DNA from: Sipunculus nudus
Taxonomy: Eukaryota > Annelida > Sipuncula > Golfingiida > Sipunculidae
DNA: 64,000 nt
Assembly (NCBI GenBank): GCA_026874595.1
Contig: CM049308.1
Location: forward strand, 44,897,327 to 44,961,326
Direction: 5' to 3'
Of the stretch, positions 34,985 through 46,329 are shown piece by piece; position 1 is the first letter of the stretch, and each line of letters opens with the position of its first letter. The position numbers and the translations under genes were made by a program. Below the pieces are notes generated by a model that was not told the origin of the DNA, searched no databases, and saw only the letters and a program-made list of their open reading frames with translations.

Positions 34985-36545
34985 AAGAGTGTAGAAGTGC
35001 CTTTTGTTATTGTAGCAGGTGAGGGCCCAGCTCTTCTTAGGAGGAACTAGCTGAATAATTTAAAGTTGGATTGGAAACAGGATAGCTGTACGCGTTAAAA
35101 GGCTAATTTCACCAGGTTTTTGAGACAAGTTTAGGAACATAAACTAAGGATAAAGCAAAGTTTTATGTAAAACCTGGTGTTAAATCAATTTTTCTTTTAA
35201 GACAAGGCCTGTGCCAGTTGTACAGAGTACAGAGTACAGAGTAAAGCAATTGAACAGGAACTTGACAAATTGGTTGCAAATGGGACCATCGAGCCCATAG
35301 ATCCTTCCGAGTGGGCCTCAACAGTAGTTGTTGTTTCCAAAAGCACAGGCGATGTACGTATATGTGGAGATTTCAAGGTCTCTGTGAATCCAGTAGCTGA
35401 ACCAGACAATTTTCCCATTCAAAAAAATGCAGATCTTTTCGCCACCTTGGAGGGGGGGGGGGTACATTTAAGAAACTTGACCTCAGTAAAGCAAATCAAC
35501 AAATGCTTTTGGACGTCTCCACCAAGAAATATTGTGTTATAAACACCGACCGAGTGTTAATTAGCTTCAACCGCATGCCTCAAAATGGCACCCGGAATTT
35601 TTCAAAGATAGATATACAATATGCTGCGTGATGTACCTGGTGTAGTTGTATACTTTGACGATATTCTGATAACAGGGAAGATGGTCATGAGCACACTACA
35701 GACCTTGATATGGTATTGGGCAGGTTACAGTTCCTTGGCTCAGAGTCCAGTTTGATAAATGTGACTTTTTTAAACCAAGTGTCACCTACCTAGGTCACAT
35801 GATTGACTCCAAGAGCATTAGAGCCTCTTCAGAAAAGGTGAATGCTCTGATTGAGGCCTCCACACCTACTGTAGCTCCACTCTGAACTCGGGTTTTTTTT
35901 TTCGTTATGGGAAATTTATCAGATATTTGCCTTCTGATTTGAAACCTCAGTTTAGGTTGCTGCATAAAGATGCACCATGGGAGTGGAAACAGGCCCAAGA
36001 AAACGCTTTTATTGAAGCGAAAATATGTAGGCTTCCAAACAAGTTTCGATCCACTATGACCATAGTCAACAAATTGTTGTGTCTTGTGATTCATCACCCT
36101 ATGGAATTGGCGCTTGGTTGACACAGTCGATTTTGCACCCCGAACATTAAATTTTGCTAAGCAGAATTATTCCTAAATTAACAGTGAAATTTTAGCCATC
36201 ATATTTGGCATAAAATAGTTTCATACATACATATATGGGCGCAATTTTCTTTTGCACAGATTACAAACCTTTGGTTAGCTTGCTTCATGAGCAGAAAGGG
36301 CTGCCAATGATGGCCAGGCCCACCTGCAACGATGGGCGATAGCACTTGCATGAAGGGACAGGGACATGAAAATGCAAACGTAGATCTTTTTAAGCAGACT
36401 TCCATTGCACATCAAGCCATTTTCTGTACCTGTGCCTATGGATACAGTGTTATTGTTTGAACACTTAAATGAGCCTGAATAAATTCGTAAGGGGACACAA
36501 AGAGCCCCAGTATTATCACGTGTCTTACCATTTGTGAGAACTGGA
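34985..36545 (+). pseudogene. Ty3/Gypsy protease end, RT and RNase H remnant
   Basis: It opens with VEVPFVIVAGEGPALL..N, the protease C-terminus. From 35197 it continues into RT: WASTVVVVSKSTGDVRICGDF, LDLSKANQQM (after a shift at the 35453 poly(G)), and the catalytic VVYFDDIL (YFDD at 35651-35662). Thumb and connection follow as YLGHMIDS and LLHKDAPWEWKQAQENAF. RNase H-type pieces follow (KQNYS, EILAIIFGIK, RLQRWAIAL). Several frameshifts and stops are visible. The RT active-site residues are kept, but the reading frame is broken. Confidence 0.85.
35453..35462. repeat. Poly(G) run inside the RT remnant
   Basis: A G homopolymer at the point where the RT frame shifts. It may be a real slippage product or an assembly length error. 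Confidence 0.7.
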
Positions 36546-37325
36546 GAAATGGCATGAAACATATCACATGTGCACCTTTCCAACCAAGCTCAATTGGAAA
36601 GGCTGAACGCGCTGTACAGACCTATAAGAATGGCTTAAAGGAGATGGTCTCTGGTGACCTACACCTACGTCTTGCAAGATTTCTATTCAAATAAAGATCT
36701 CCTCAGACTGATACAGGTACATCCCCAGCAGAATTGTTAATGGGCAGGCAATTACGGTCACGCCTTTCTGTATGTAACCCGTATTTCACTTTGAAGATCA
36801 GAAATGCCCAAACCCAGCAAAAGGAATTCATGATCAGCATCATCGTGTTAAATCTTGAGAGTTTACTATATCGGATCCTGTTTATGCCAGGAATTTAGGT
36901 GGGAGGGGAGACCTTTTGATTACAAGAAATATTGTTGCTCAAACAGGGCCTTTGTGTTACAGGGTGGAGCTTCCGGATAACAGAAATATAAGAAGACATG
37001 TAGATCACATTAAGAAATCCATCATATGATCACAAACTTCTCCGAATGTTGATGGTAGGGATAGCAATACAGATGTTTAGGATGGGAAAACTTGCATTGA
37101 TCAACGGCCGGTTAATACTTACACCAAAGTGTAACAGGGTGGCCCCACCCCTGATAAGAATGTCCAGACCCCCATGAGGTGTTACCGGTTGAAAGGAGCA
37201 AGTGTTTTGAAGATACCAGTAATCAGACACTGCCTGCTCAGGTCAAAGGTACATCAGCACTTAGGAGGTCAAACCGTACCAGTAGGAGACCAGACAAGTT
37301 AAACTTGAAAATTACAACTAGCATA
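36546..37325 (+). pseudogene. Ty3/Gypsy integrase C-terminal remnant
   Basis: It starts HITCAPFQPSSIGKAERAVQT, which contains the third catalytic acidic residue of a retroviral-type integrase. TGTSPAELLMGRQLRSRLS follows. A GPY/F-like block (TGPLCYRVELPDNR, RRHVDHIKKS, about 36940-37025) and a basic tail near 37250-37320 complete it. The HHCC finger and the first two catalytic residues are missing: sequence jumps from the RNase H/spacer region (RKGTQRAPVLSR) straight to the core's end. A large internal deletion is therefore evident. Confidence 0.8.
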
Positions 37326-37479
37326 TAATAACAGAACTATTTTCCATATTTCATTATGGAACCATATATTCTTGTACTTGCAAAAAACCTCAAACCAGTT
37401 TTAAAATCTTCAGAATCTATATAGAATGTCTACTTTCTGTAATCTAAAAAATGACAACAGTAACATTCTTTGTATGTAT

Positions 37480-37775
37480 TGTTATGGAACCTAAAAGATT
37501 CTGTAACACTAGGCAGCGTAAAATGTCTAGGGGAATGAATAAAGAAGTCAGTGGATTTTTTGTTAACAAATAACTATAATTTATTCTTAAAACTACCCTA
37601 ACATTACAATATACTAAATCAATACAATTAGACAGTATAACAGCAGTATAACAACAAATCAATACAATCACACAGTAAAATAAACAAAGTGCACAGTACC
37701 TGGATACCACCACTGTCACAGCGATAAGTCCTTTAAAATGTATATGCCGGACGAACAGTTCACACAAATTCAATC
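37480..37775 (-). mobile_element. LTR fragment, family 1 (3' part)
   Basis: On the minus strand it matches the 3' third of the LTR at 7061-7918: TCCGGC.TATACATTT.AAAGGACTT, GTGGTGGTATCCAGGTACTGT, AAGAATAAATTATAGTTATT and CACTGACTTCTT. It ends TTCCATAACA at 37480. The 5' two-thirds are missing, so it is a truncated copy. It lies next to, but is oriented opposite to, the Gypsy remnant. Confidence 0.8.
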
Positions 37776-38059
37776 GCTCAGCTCAATCGCTCAGTTGACT
37801 GGGAAGAGATTCGCAAAAGGAAATTTTATCATCAGAATGGTAGTATATACCCATTAAACTGAAGCATCAACCAGATTAACCAACAGGCCAAGATTTAGTC
37901 TGTATTTATATATCTCAAAAATAGAGAAAAATGTGTAAACTTTAAAAACTAGAATACGGGTAGCCGACAAGTGACTACGTGTATCCGCCAAAATCAGAGT
38001 GGAACGGGTGAAGTGAGGCATGGATTGAGTGGCAAGGGGAAATAGAGTGAGGTATGTTG

Positions 38060-38880
38060 CATATAAGCATGGATGTCTGCAGCCCAGGTCCAGGATGTAT
38101 AAACCTGCAAAATTTTAGGCAGTTATGTCAAACCACTACAGAGAAATGAGTGATTTTAGTCCACGGCAGACAAACAGACAGACGCTGTGCAAAATGTGCA
38201 AAAATGGTTGCAGGTGGCCCCTCCAGTTTTGTGTATGATAAAGAGCTATGTGAGATCTATACGCATGCAAAATTTTGGCCCAATCGGTCAAACGGTTCCC
38301 GAGATATGAGCTTGGATGTCATCAGCGTGAACGTGAATGTAGGTGGCGCCACCTGTCATAAAATCAAGAAAGCTATCCAGGATGTATACGCATGCCGAAT
38401 TTCAGGTGAATTAGTCAATTCACTGCAGAGATATGAGTGATTTTAACCCAAGGCAGATGAACAGATGGACACTGTGCAAACATGGTTACAGGTGGCGCCA
38501 TCTTTTTTTGGTGTATATTATAGGCTATCCAAGGGCTACATTTGTTTAAATTTTATTTCCTGATCGGTCAAACGGTTCCCAAAATATGAGCTTGGATGTC
38601 ATCAGCGTGAACGTGAATGTAGGTGGTGCCACCTGTCATTAAATCAAGAAAGCTATCCAGGATGTATACGCATGCCGAATTTTAGGTGAATTAGTCAATT
38701 CACTGCAGAGATATGAGTGATTTTAACCCAAGGCAGATGAACAGATGGACACTGTGCAAACGTGGTTACAGGTGGCGCCACCATTTTTTGTGTATGTTAT
38801 AAAGCTATCCAAGGGCTACATTTGTATAAATTTTATTTCCTGATCGGTCAATCGTTTCCCGAGATATGAGGGTTTATATG
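38060..38880 (+). repeat. 280-bp tandem repeat, about 3 copies
   Basis: The phrase AATCGGTCAAACGGTTCCC occurs near 38281 and 38561 and, mutated, near 38841, exactly 280 bp apart. CAGGATGTAT recurs at 38089, 38369 and 38649. Each unit has two GGTGGCGCCA-type cores and a CAGAGATATGAGTGATTTTA phrase. Copies 2 and 3 are very similar, indicating recent duplication. Confidence 0.92.
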
Positions 38881-39089
38881 TGGAAACAGACGCACAAATG
38901 GACGCTGGGCAGAGAGGAAAGGTCAGAGGTCAACGCAAATTGGTTAGGCACCAGTTCACATGTGACCCGATAATTGGTGTAAGTTTCGGAATAATCGGTC
39001 CATTAGTCTCAGAGGAGTTCATTGGAAACGAACGCGGCGGCGGATGAGGAACCCGGTCAAAAACATAGTATCCGCAAAACTTCGTTTTG

Positions 39090-40500
39090 GCGGATACAAA
39101 AATACAGGTGGCTCCACCAGTCTGTAGAAACTAATAAAAACACTTTATGGTCAATATCCATGCAAAGAATCATGGTGATCTCCGCTTTAGTTGTTCAGAT
39201 ACTTCAGACTTTGTATCAAATTGTCCATTATTCTGAGGGAAACTTCGGAGTCCTATAGCTTGAAGGATATGGGTAACAGAGACCTAATTTCAAGTTTCCA
39301 CAGGCACTTTCATGGGCCTCCTTGCATGACAAGAATGAAGATTCTAGGTCCAGTTGTTGCGATTTGTACCCTGTTGACAAATATCCACATCTTTAAAGGT
39401 CTCAAAAAAAGAGAAAAAAATTCGTAAAAATTTGAAAAAATAGACGTTGCGCACCCAGTCTGCAGAAACTGATGGAACACCTCATGATCAATATGTATGC
39501 CAAAAATCATGACCATCAGGTTTGTAGTTATTTAGATACTGCAAGTTTTTGTATCAAATTTTCCATTATTCTGGGGGGTATTTTGGAGCCATACAGCTTA
39601 AAGAATATGGGAAACAGAGACCTAATTTCAGGTTTCCATGGAGACTTTTCATGGGTCTCCCTGTGTGTCAAGAATGAAGATTCTAGGTCCAGTTTTTATG
39701 ATTTGTGCCCTGTTAACAGATGTTCATATCTTTAAGGTCTCAAAAATAGAGAAAAAAATCGTTAAAAAACCCGAACAAATACAGGTGGTGCCACTAGTCT
39801 GCAGAAACTGATGAAACACTCCATGATCAATATCCATGCAAACAATTATGGTGATCTCTGCATTAGTTATTCAGATACTTTTCATGGGTCTCCCTGTGTG
39901 AAAAATGAAGATTCTAGGTCCAGTCATTACGATTTGTACCCTGTTGACAAATAACTACATCCTTAAAGGTCTCAAAAATAGAGAAAAAAAATATTGAAAA
40001 TTTGAAAAAAATACAGGTGGCGCCACCAGTCTGCAGGAACTGATGGCACACCTCTTGATCAATATGTATGCCAAAAATCATGACAATCAGTGTTGTAGTT
40101 ATTGAGATGTTGCAGCTTGTTTTTATCAAATTTTCCATTATTCTGGGGGGTAATTGGGAGCCCCCCACAGCTCAAAGGATATGGGTAACAGAGACCTTAT
40201 TTCAGGTTTTCATTGAGACTTTTTCATGGACCTCTCAGTGTGTCAAGAATGAAGATTCTAGGTCCAGTCTTTATGATTTGTGCCTTGTTAACAGCTGTTC
40301 ACATTTTTAAAGGTCTCAAAAATAGAGAAAACAATTCGTAAAAATTGAAAAATACAGGTGGCGCCACCAGACTGCAGAAACTGATAAAAACATCTCGTGA
40401 TCAATACGTATGCCAAAAATCATGACCATCAGTGATGTAGTTAATAATATATTGAAGTTTTTGTTGACTTACAGTCAGCTGAGCTAAAAATCCACATGTT
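39090..40500 (+). repeat. ~340-bp tandem repeat, five units
   Basis: Unit heads read ATACAGGTGGCGCCACCAG, then TCTGCAGAAACTGATG, near 39104, 39448, 39780, 40013 and 40353. The third unit has an internal deletion of about 110 bp. Each unit carries TTTTCCATTATTCTGGGG, GGTAACAGAGACC and GAAGATTCTAGGTCCAG. The last unit ends CAGTCAGCTGAGCTAAAA, an end shared with 43770-43792. Confidence 0.9.
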
Positions 40501-40565
40501 GTAATATGCTTCTCTAATAGATATCATCAAGATTGTTACAAATTAAGTGAGCAGGAGTGTAGTTA

Positions 40566-40614
40566 CGGTTCCAGCATTAAAGTATTGTTTTGTATCATAC
40601 ATGTTCACCGTTAG
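40566..40614 (+). repeat. 50-bp segment shared with 30213-30262, next to LTR-like sequence
   Basis: It matches the sequence in front of the Gypsy gag remnant. It is followed by TTAGAGGGCGGGA and then CTGTGGGAAGGACTTCC, which could be a polypurine tract and the first bases of a Gypsy LTR. No second copy of that LTR was found, so this is tentative. Confidence 0.4.
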
Positions 40615-41335
40615 AGGGCGGGACTGTGGGAAGGACTTCCGCCGTAAGAATATGGAGTAAAAACTGGGGACTCGAAGACTAACTTTTGTTTTTTATTAAA
40701 TGCCTGTGTTTCGCCGTATTGACTTTATGACATTTTCTGTAGCCGATAACTGATCCATGCTGATTGTCGATCGCGATTTACTCTTATTGGATTATTCCCT
40801 GTTCCAATGGAAAGGCTGTCTGAATCAAGAGCAGCTTAACATATTCTTAATACGCCATTTAGTTTTTTATGTGACTTTATCATTTCACTTAAAAAATTCT
40901 ATTTCAGCGATTTTTAAGACCATACAAAACATTTATTGTTCTGCGGATTCCGTTTCGATCTTCTTTGTGTAAATGAAGACCAGGTCCTTTGAAATGTTAC
41001 TGATTTGTGTTAACGGCAAGAATTCCATAAAAAGAATTCTTAAAGGTATGAAAAAATGGACCCAATTTTGTGTTTATCATATATATCATGTTTGTTTATC
41101 ATATGATAACTAGTTTAGGAACTGAAGCACATGTTTGTATCTTCTAGGGTGATTTACAAAGTTCCACGTATTGTGTATCGACCAGCTAAGATAAAAGAAA
41201 ACAGATCGCTCGCTACATATTTTTTTGTTCGCAGGTTCTGTAGAACACTAATTTTGTCCTTCTATGCTGTGGCCAGATTTGTAGGTTTGGGGTCTCAAAT
41301 ATTTGTTCATGCATCATGAAAGCTTATATTTATGG

Positions 41336-41680
41336 GTGCTGTTTCGTTTTGACGTAGATTTGATAAAATAGTAGTCACATCAAACTAGCGACACCTATCG
41401 GTGGTTTTCATTCAAAACAAGCGACACCTATTGGTGGTTTACTTATAACATCAGCGACATCCGTCGCTTGTGTTCATTAATGCTAGGTGCTAAGATATTT
41501 AATGGTAAGACATTAAGCGTAAATAGAAAGTCATGTATAACTGATTCCATATTATTTGTGGTGAGGTAGCTTTTAGCATGGATAAGGCAGTTTAATTTGT
41601 TTGTATTTTTCTAATAAATCTTATATATATGTGTGCTTTTTTGTTGTGACTTAGATTTGATAAAATATGCCCGCATGCAT
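41336..41680 (+). repeat. Short tandem and duplicated segments
   Basis: AGCGACACCTATCGGTGGTTT recurs at about 41387 and 41419, with a third degenerate copy at 41452. A wider phrase, GACGTAGATTTGATAAAATA, at 41351 recurs as GACTTAGATTTGATAAAATA at 41647. Confidence 0.6.
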
Positions 41681-41689
41681 ACACACAGT

Positions 41690-42410
41690 ATTGTCATATC
41701 ATGCAGTAATTTGCCTCACAATCCATTCAGAGAATATTGGTTTAATTCAAAACTGTGCATGCTAGTAGCCTTAAAGGCGAAATTTCCGTTTATGATTCAA
41801 AGCAATAAAATTCAACAACTCCTGACACGGAGAAGAGCACAAAATCAAATAATTCTCGCAGGACTTTGGACATTGTGACCTCATTATGAGTTCCAATGGA
41901 ATTTCCCCAAGACTTTCCAGGATCTTAAGTAAAATGTAAAATGATGATATAGCCTAACATAAACGCATGCTGCAACATCTCCCCCGCGCATTGTTACTCC
42001 TCGTATACCAACTCCTGCTGCTCCCGTGACATGTTTTCTGTGGACTCTGGTTACTCCTGATATTCACAGCCGCCACATCTTACAACGTGTCCTTAAGTGT
42101 CCATCAATGAAGGCTCTGAGTCACAACGGTCATAATGTGCCTACCTTGTTCATTTACATTTTAAAACCTTACATCCATATATTGTGATCAACTTAATATG
42201 GTTCCTCGTCGAACGGATGCAATAGAAAAACTTCGTTAGTTTTCATGCTGACAACAAAGCCGGACAATTAGCGTAATAGAATCTGAAGTTATTTAATGGA
42301 ATCATTTATACAACAATCACCAAATAGGTAGGTGTAACATTAGAGGCCAACTTAAAGTCAAATTCTATACTTCACACTCATTGTCGGCATTATTTTAATG
42401 AGCAAATGAA
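41690..42410 (-). other. 3' flank of the minus-strand gene
   Basis: Non-coding. Minus-strand ATTAAA polyadenylation variants lie at 42399-42394 and 42297-42292, the latter about 125 nt after the stop codon of the terminal exon. No canonical AATAAA is close by. Confidence 0.4.
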
Positions 42411-42419
42411 CGTCAATCT

Positions 42420-42652
42420 CTATGCGTTTAAACATTCAAACCCCCCACTGTCCGGCCGCCAACCCCGGGGAACATTTTCGTAAGATGTGTCCGATCCACA
42501 GGTGTTCAAAAGGTTGCTGGTTCGCTTGCCTGGTGGCGCCATCTGGAGGTGAGCTAGGTGGCGTGACGTCCTTTGTTTGCAGGTGTCCTGGCTGGTGAAA
42601 GCTGGATCGTCGTCAGATTTGTTTGTTTGCAGTTCCGTGGACCCCGGCGGGC
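42420..42652 (-). CDS. Terminal coding exon (exon 7 of the minus-strand gene)
   Basis: The acceptor GATTATTTGTAG precedes GCCCGCCGGG. The first two bases complete a Gly codon with the last G of the exon at 45048, and 76 further codons run to TAG at 42422-42420. The encoded tail is hydrophilic: TELQTNKSDDDPAFTSQDT, then a basic stretch (CKQRTSRHLAH), then CGSDTSYENVPRGWRPDSGG. It looks disordered, and the tyrosine in TSYENV could be a phosphorylation-type site, but that is inference. No transmembrane segment is seen. The exon includes CTCCAGATGGCGCCACCAGG, a copy of the core that recurs in nearby repeats. The protein family is not recognised. Confidence 0.72.
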
Positions 42653-43139
42653 CTACAAATAATCTGTTATATAGGAAAGGTATTTGGACCTGACATTTTC
42701 TGAAAAATGAAAAAATTTCATCAAAATGAATAGACCAGCCAAGAGTTGGAATTCATATTATTCTGCTAGAGGTCAAGACCATATGTGTTTGCTGTTTTAA
42801 ATGTGTATACCAAGCAATATAAACGTGAACATACAGTAAACCTGGTAGCTGGAACTTGACCACAGTGTTTATGAAACACAAGCACTCACGCATGGAAATT
42901 TATGTTTATTGATAAATTTATATTTTATTGTGTGAAGCACCCGGAATAGAACTTACAGCAAGTGCATGAAATGATGCTTAACAGTTCACATCCCGGGATG
43001 ACCAGGTATTATAGGCGACGTATACGGCATTTAAAGGGTTGACGCTAAAACAAGTGACTCATGGGTCATGACGCTCAGCCGACTGACATGTTGACAATAT
43101 GTCCTTGCACAGGCAACTAATTACGATAATGTAGGTCGC

Positions 43140-43795
43140 ATCATTGTTCATGCATATTTGCTTAAGTTCATCAAGACCTATTAGCTATTCAGATAATGGA
43201 GCTTTTGTAACAAATTTTTAATTATTCTGGGGTACTTATGAGCCCATTAGCTCGGGAGGACATGGGTAACAGAGACCTATTTATGGGTTTCTTAGGAGAT
43301 TTTTCATGGACCTGCATTGATGTCAAGATAAAAGATTCTAGGTCAAATGGTTACGATTTGTGCCCAGTTAACAGTAGACTGCATCATTTAAAGGTCTCAA
43401 AAATAGACAAAACAATGCGTAAACATTCGAAATATACAGGTGGCGCCACCAGTCTGCAGGTACTGATGAAATATTCCATGATCCATATGCATGCAAAAAA
43501 TCATTGCGATTACTGCGTTAGGTATTCAAATAAGGGAGATTTTGTATCAATTTTTTTATTATTCTGGGGGGCATTTAAGAGACCCATAGTTCGGAGGATA
43601 TTGGTAATAGATACCTTAATTCAGGTTCCCAAGGAGATTTTTCATGGACCTCCCTGGATGTACAATCAGAGGCTTCTAGGTCTAACGGTTACGATTTGTG
43701 CCTTGTTAACTGACGGACGTCCGGACAACCGGACGGACGAAGGACAAAGGACGATCACTATAGCTCTGATGACTTACAGTCAGCTGAGCTAAAAA
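43140..43795 (+). repeat. ~340-bp family units, second locus (intron 6)
   Basis: About two units of the family at 39.1-40.5 kb. They share ACAGGTGGCGCCACCAGTCTGCAG (head at 43437), TTATTCTGGGG, GGTAACAGAGACC and TTCTAGGTC. The block ends CAGTCAGCTGAGCTAAAA, the same terminus as the other locus. It lies in the intron between exons 7 and 6 of the gene. Confidence 0.88.
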
Positions 43796-43799
43796 ATAC

Positions 43800-45040
43800 T
43801 TCATTATGCTCAATTTTTGACTTTGTTGCAAATGTGTTAAAGGACAGATGATATAAAAAAACTTCACAGTTTCTAAACACAGATTGTGTTAGCCTTATGT
43901 CACAAGATAGGCCTAGCTATTTAATGGTTCAGTCCACCTTCATCTATGTTGTTACTTAAATGTTTGGTGTTATGGTGGCATCACTAAAGAACTTTCGTAT
44001 GGTTTGATATATGCTGGCAGGAGAGTCTGCTCATTAAGAACAACATGAAAATTAAACGAATAAGAAAAAATTGCAGAAAATGTTATTTGTTAAGTTTAGA
44101 ACTAGGAGATAAATACTATTTATGAAAATGAAGTATTGGACATGATGAATAGTATGGCTGAAGGTTAAAGCTTGCTCAATGATTATTGTTTGGTCAAGCA
44201 GAAGGCTGCAGTCTCTCAGATGCATTAACGAACAGGTCCTCAAACTCATTTGTTCCGTTTCTTTTTCTTATAATCAAACTTTATTTTTTAGTGATATCAC
44301 CCGCAAGGCGAAGTCCTATACTCCTATGGAATATATACTGTATCGTTTATGTTGTAATATCATACACTGTTGTAACAGCCGAAGTGGCAATGGTTGGTGT
44401 GTAATATTAGCAGTGAAGGTTTTCTTTGTGTAAATTGCATTTGTATTTAGTGATGTAGAAAATATAATTTAAAGTCTGTGAAATTCATTTTTTTTCACAA
44501 GTAATGCGTGTAAGGATAAGAAATTTGTAGACTTGTTGATATAATAAAAAAATGACTTTTGTTACATTATCAAAAGGAACTTTTTATTAGTAGATCTGAT
44601 AAATTTGGTGTGAACGGTCACCTACTATTCCCAGAATCAAAATACCTGTTTATTTACTTCTGTGTTATAACTTTGCATGGCGGAATTCGCGGCGAATTAG
44701 TTTTCTACAACTGGCAACCGGTCACATGAAAATTTAGTAATTAACCTGTAGTCCAAATCAGACTTCCAGTCCTGACTGATTTGTCATTACGTTAACGTAC
44801 GTTACTAAGTTACCGTTTTTACAACAGGAGTTGTTTGAAAGCACCCTTTTGCAACTCATAAAGTAGTGGTAATTACCACATGTTACAACTTTATAATACT
44901 TACGAATTTGTACTCTATTTAAATTAGCCATCGTCTGTTTTATAAGTTGAAACGGTGTCTGCAGACAGAATATTTCAGAAGATCATAGGAAAATAATCAT
45001 TGGTGATGTTGTAATGGGTGGATGGTTTGATGCGCCAAGG
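43800..45040. other. Intron 6 remainder, no feature
   Basis: AT-rich intronic sequence of the minus-strand gene. Nothing further could be supported. Confidence 0.4.
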
Positions 45041-45047
45041 TACTCAC

Positions 45048-45111
45048 CACTCACTTCTAGACGAGGTGTCGACCTCCCATAACCCGGACACTTCTTGTCT
45101 CCCTTTGTGTC
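45048..45111 (-). CDS. Internal coding exon (exon 6)
   Basis: The acceptor CCAGGTACTTCAG precedes GACACAAAGGG, and the donor is AGTG|GTGAGTACC. Twenty-one codons plus one base read DTKGDKKCPGYGRSTPRLEVS. It enters in phase 0, matching the GGG|GTAAGT end of the exon at 52004, and leaves in phase 1, matching the exon at 42652. Lysine-rich and without a recognised motif. Confidence 0.75.
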
Positions 45112-45582
45112 CTGAAGTACCTGGAAAATACGGCAATTAATAAACTGTAGGAAATGTCTAAGCCTGAAGAACCAGAGCTAAGAACGTCTGACTTTAAAGA
45201 ACCCGAAAATACAGCACTTAATAATCACTAAGGAAGCACATTTAAGTGGAGATTTCTAATTGATCAAACATTACATGAGTTAAGTTTTAAATCACAACAC
45301 CAGTACCTAAAGAAAAAAAGTAAAAACAACCTGCACAATAATAACGAACTTGTATCGTCCCGTCTGTCGGTTGTTGGGCTGCAAAGTGATACAAACTAAA
45401 CAACTCTTAACAGGATCAGTATGTACAGAAATAAAAAGAGTTGGATATACGTCAATAATTTTGATTTTTAAAGACACAGCCTTATCAATATAAAGTTTGT
45501 CATTTTAATGCGATAACCTGCATGAGAGTAAAACTGTTTAATATTCCGATCGGGAGGACCTTAAAATAGCTGCAGAACTGGT

Positions 45583-45606
45583 GGGGGGGGGGGGGGGGGG
45601 GGGGGG
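45583..45606. repeat. Poly(G) tract, 24 bp
   Basis: G homopolymer in the long intron between exons 6 and 5. Confidence 0.9.
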
Positions 45607-46329
45607 TTAAACCAAGATATAACGCTTAGTACAGGCTGATGATTGTTAATGAAGAATTTTTAACATCATTTAAGTCAGTATCGATACAAATAGGGATTCA
45701 AGCGCCTGTACCTCTAGGGAGTACATTTTGAGACATCAAAAGCACACACACACACGAGTAAAATGGAAGATATTTATTAAGTTATTGGTTATGAAAATGC
45801 AATATCTTTATTGATTTATGCATTAATAGTTTCAGCTTTTCGACCAGATGTCGCCACCGTTTACATAAACATAATATCAGGTTTCCTGTCAATAGCACCA
45901 TCCCCACTAATCCGTAGGGGCATATATTTTATCATAAAGGAATGTCTAAATTTTGAAATTTCCATCGTAACTTTAAGAAGCGAAACTACGATATTTTTCA
46001 GTTCATATTCAAGTTTTTTTTTTAAATTACTTTTTTTCATTTTGAAATATATTATACAACTTTGAATCAAACATTTATCTATTGACCTCTTCTTACAGGT
46101 CTACATTTCCTTCGCACGTATTACTTTTCAATGTAACCGTACTTTATTTACCAATTTCCATTATGTTACTAATTTCTGCAGTGTAGCATTTATCGTATTT
46201 GACTTGGTAATAATACGCCGGCAGTAAGCAAGTATAGAAGAATAATTTTTTACCAATTTTAGCTTGATGAATTGTATTTTTCCTGGTGAATAATTAATCA
46301 TATAGTAAAAACGAATATTCATGAAACAG

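Larger units (their letters stand above)
30266..37325 (+). mobile_element. Decayed Ty3/Gypsy retrotransposon, split and LTR-less
   Basis: Gag, protease, RT, RNase H and integrase fragments occur in canonical Ty3/Gypsy order on one strand. They end with an RRSNRTSRRPDKL-type C-terminus near 37320. A ~3.1-kb inverted-repeat element is inserted inside the protease (31909-34984), and a large part of the integrase is deleted. No flanking LTR pair was found; the 37480-37775 LTR fragment is in the opposite orientation and belongs to another family. Many stops and frameshifts make it non-functional. Confidence 0.85.

Noticed and set aside
37480-37775. 3' LTR of the Gypsy remnant
   Set aside because: It is in the opposite orientation and matches the solo LTR family, which has no link to this pol.
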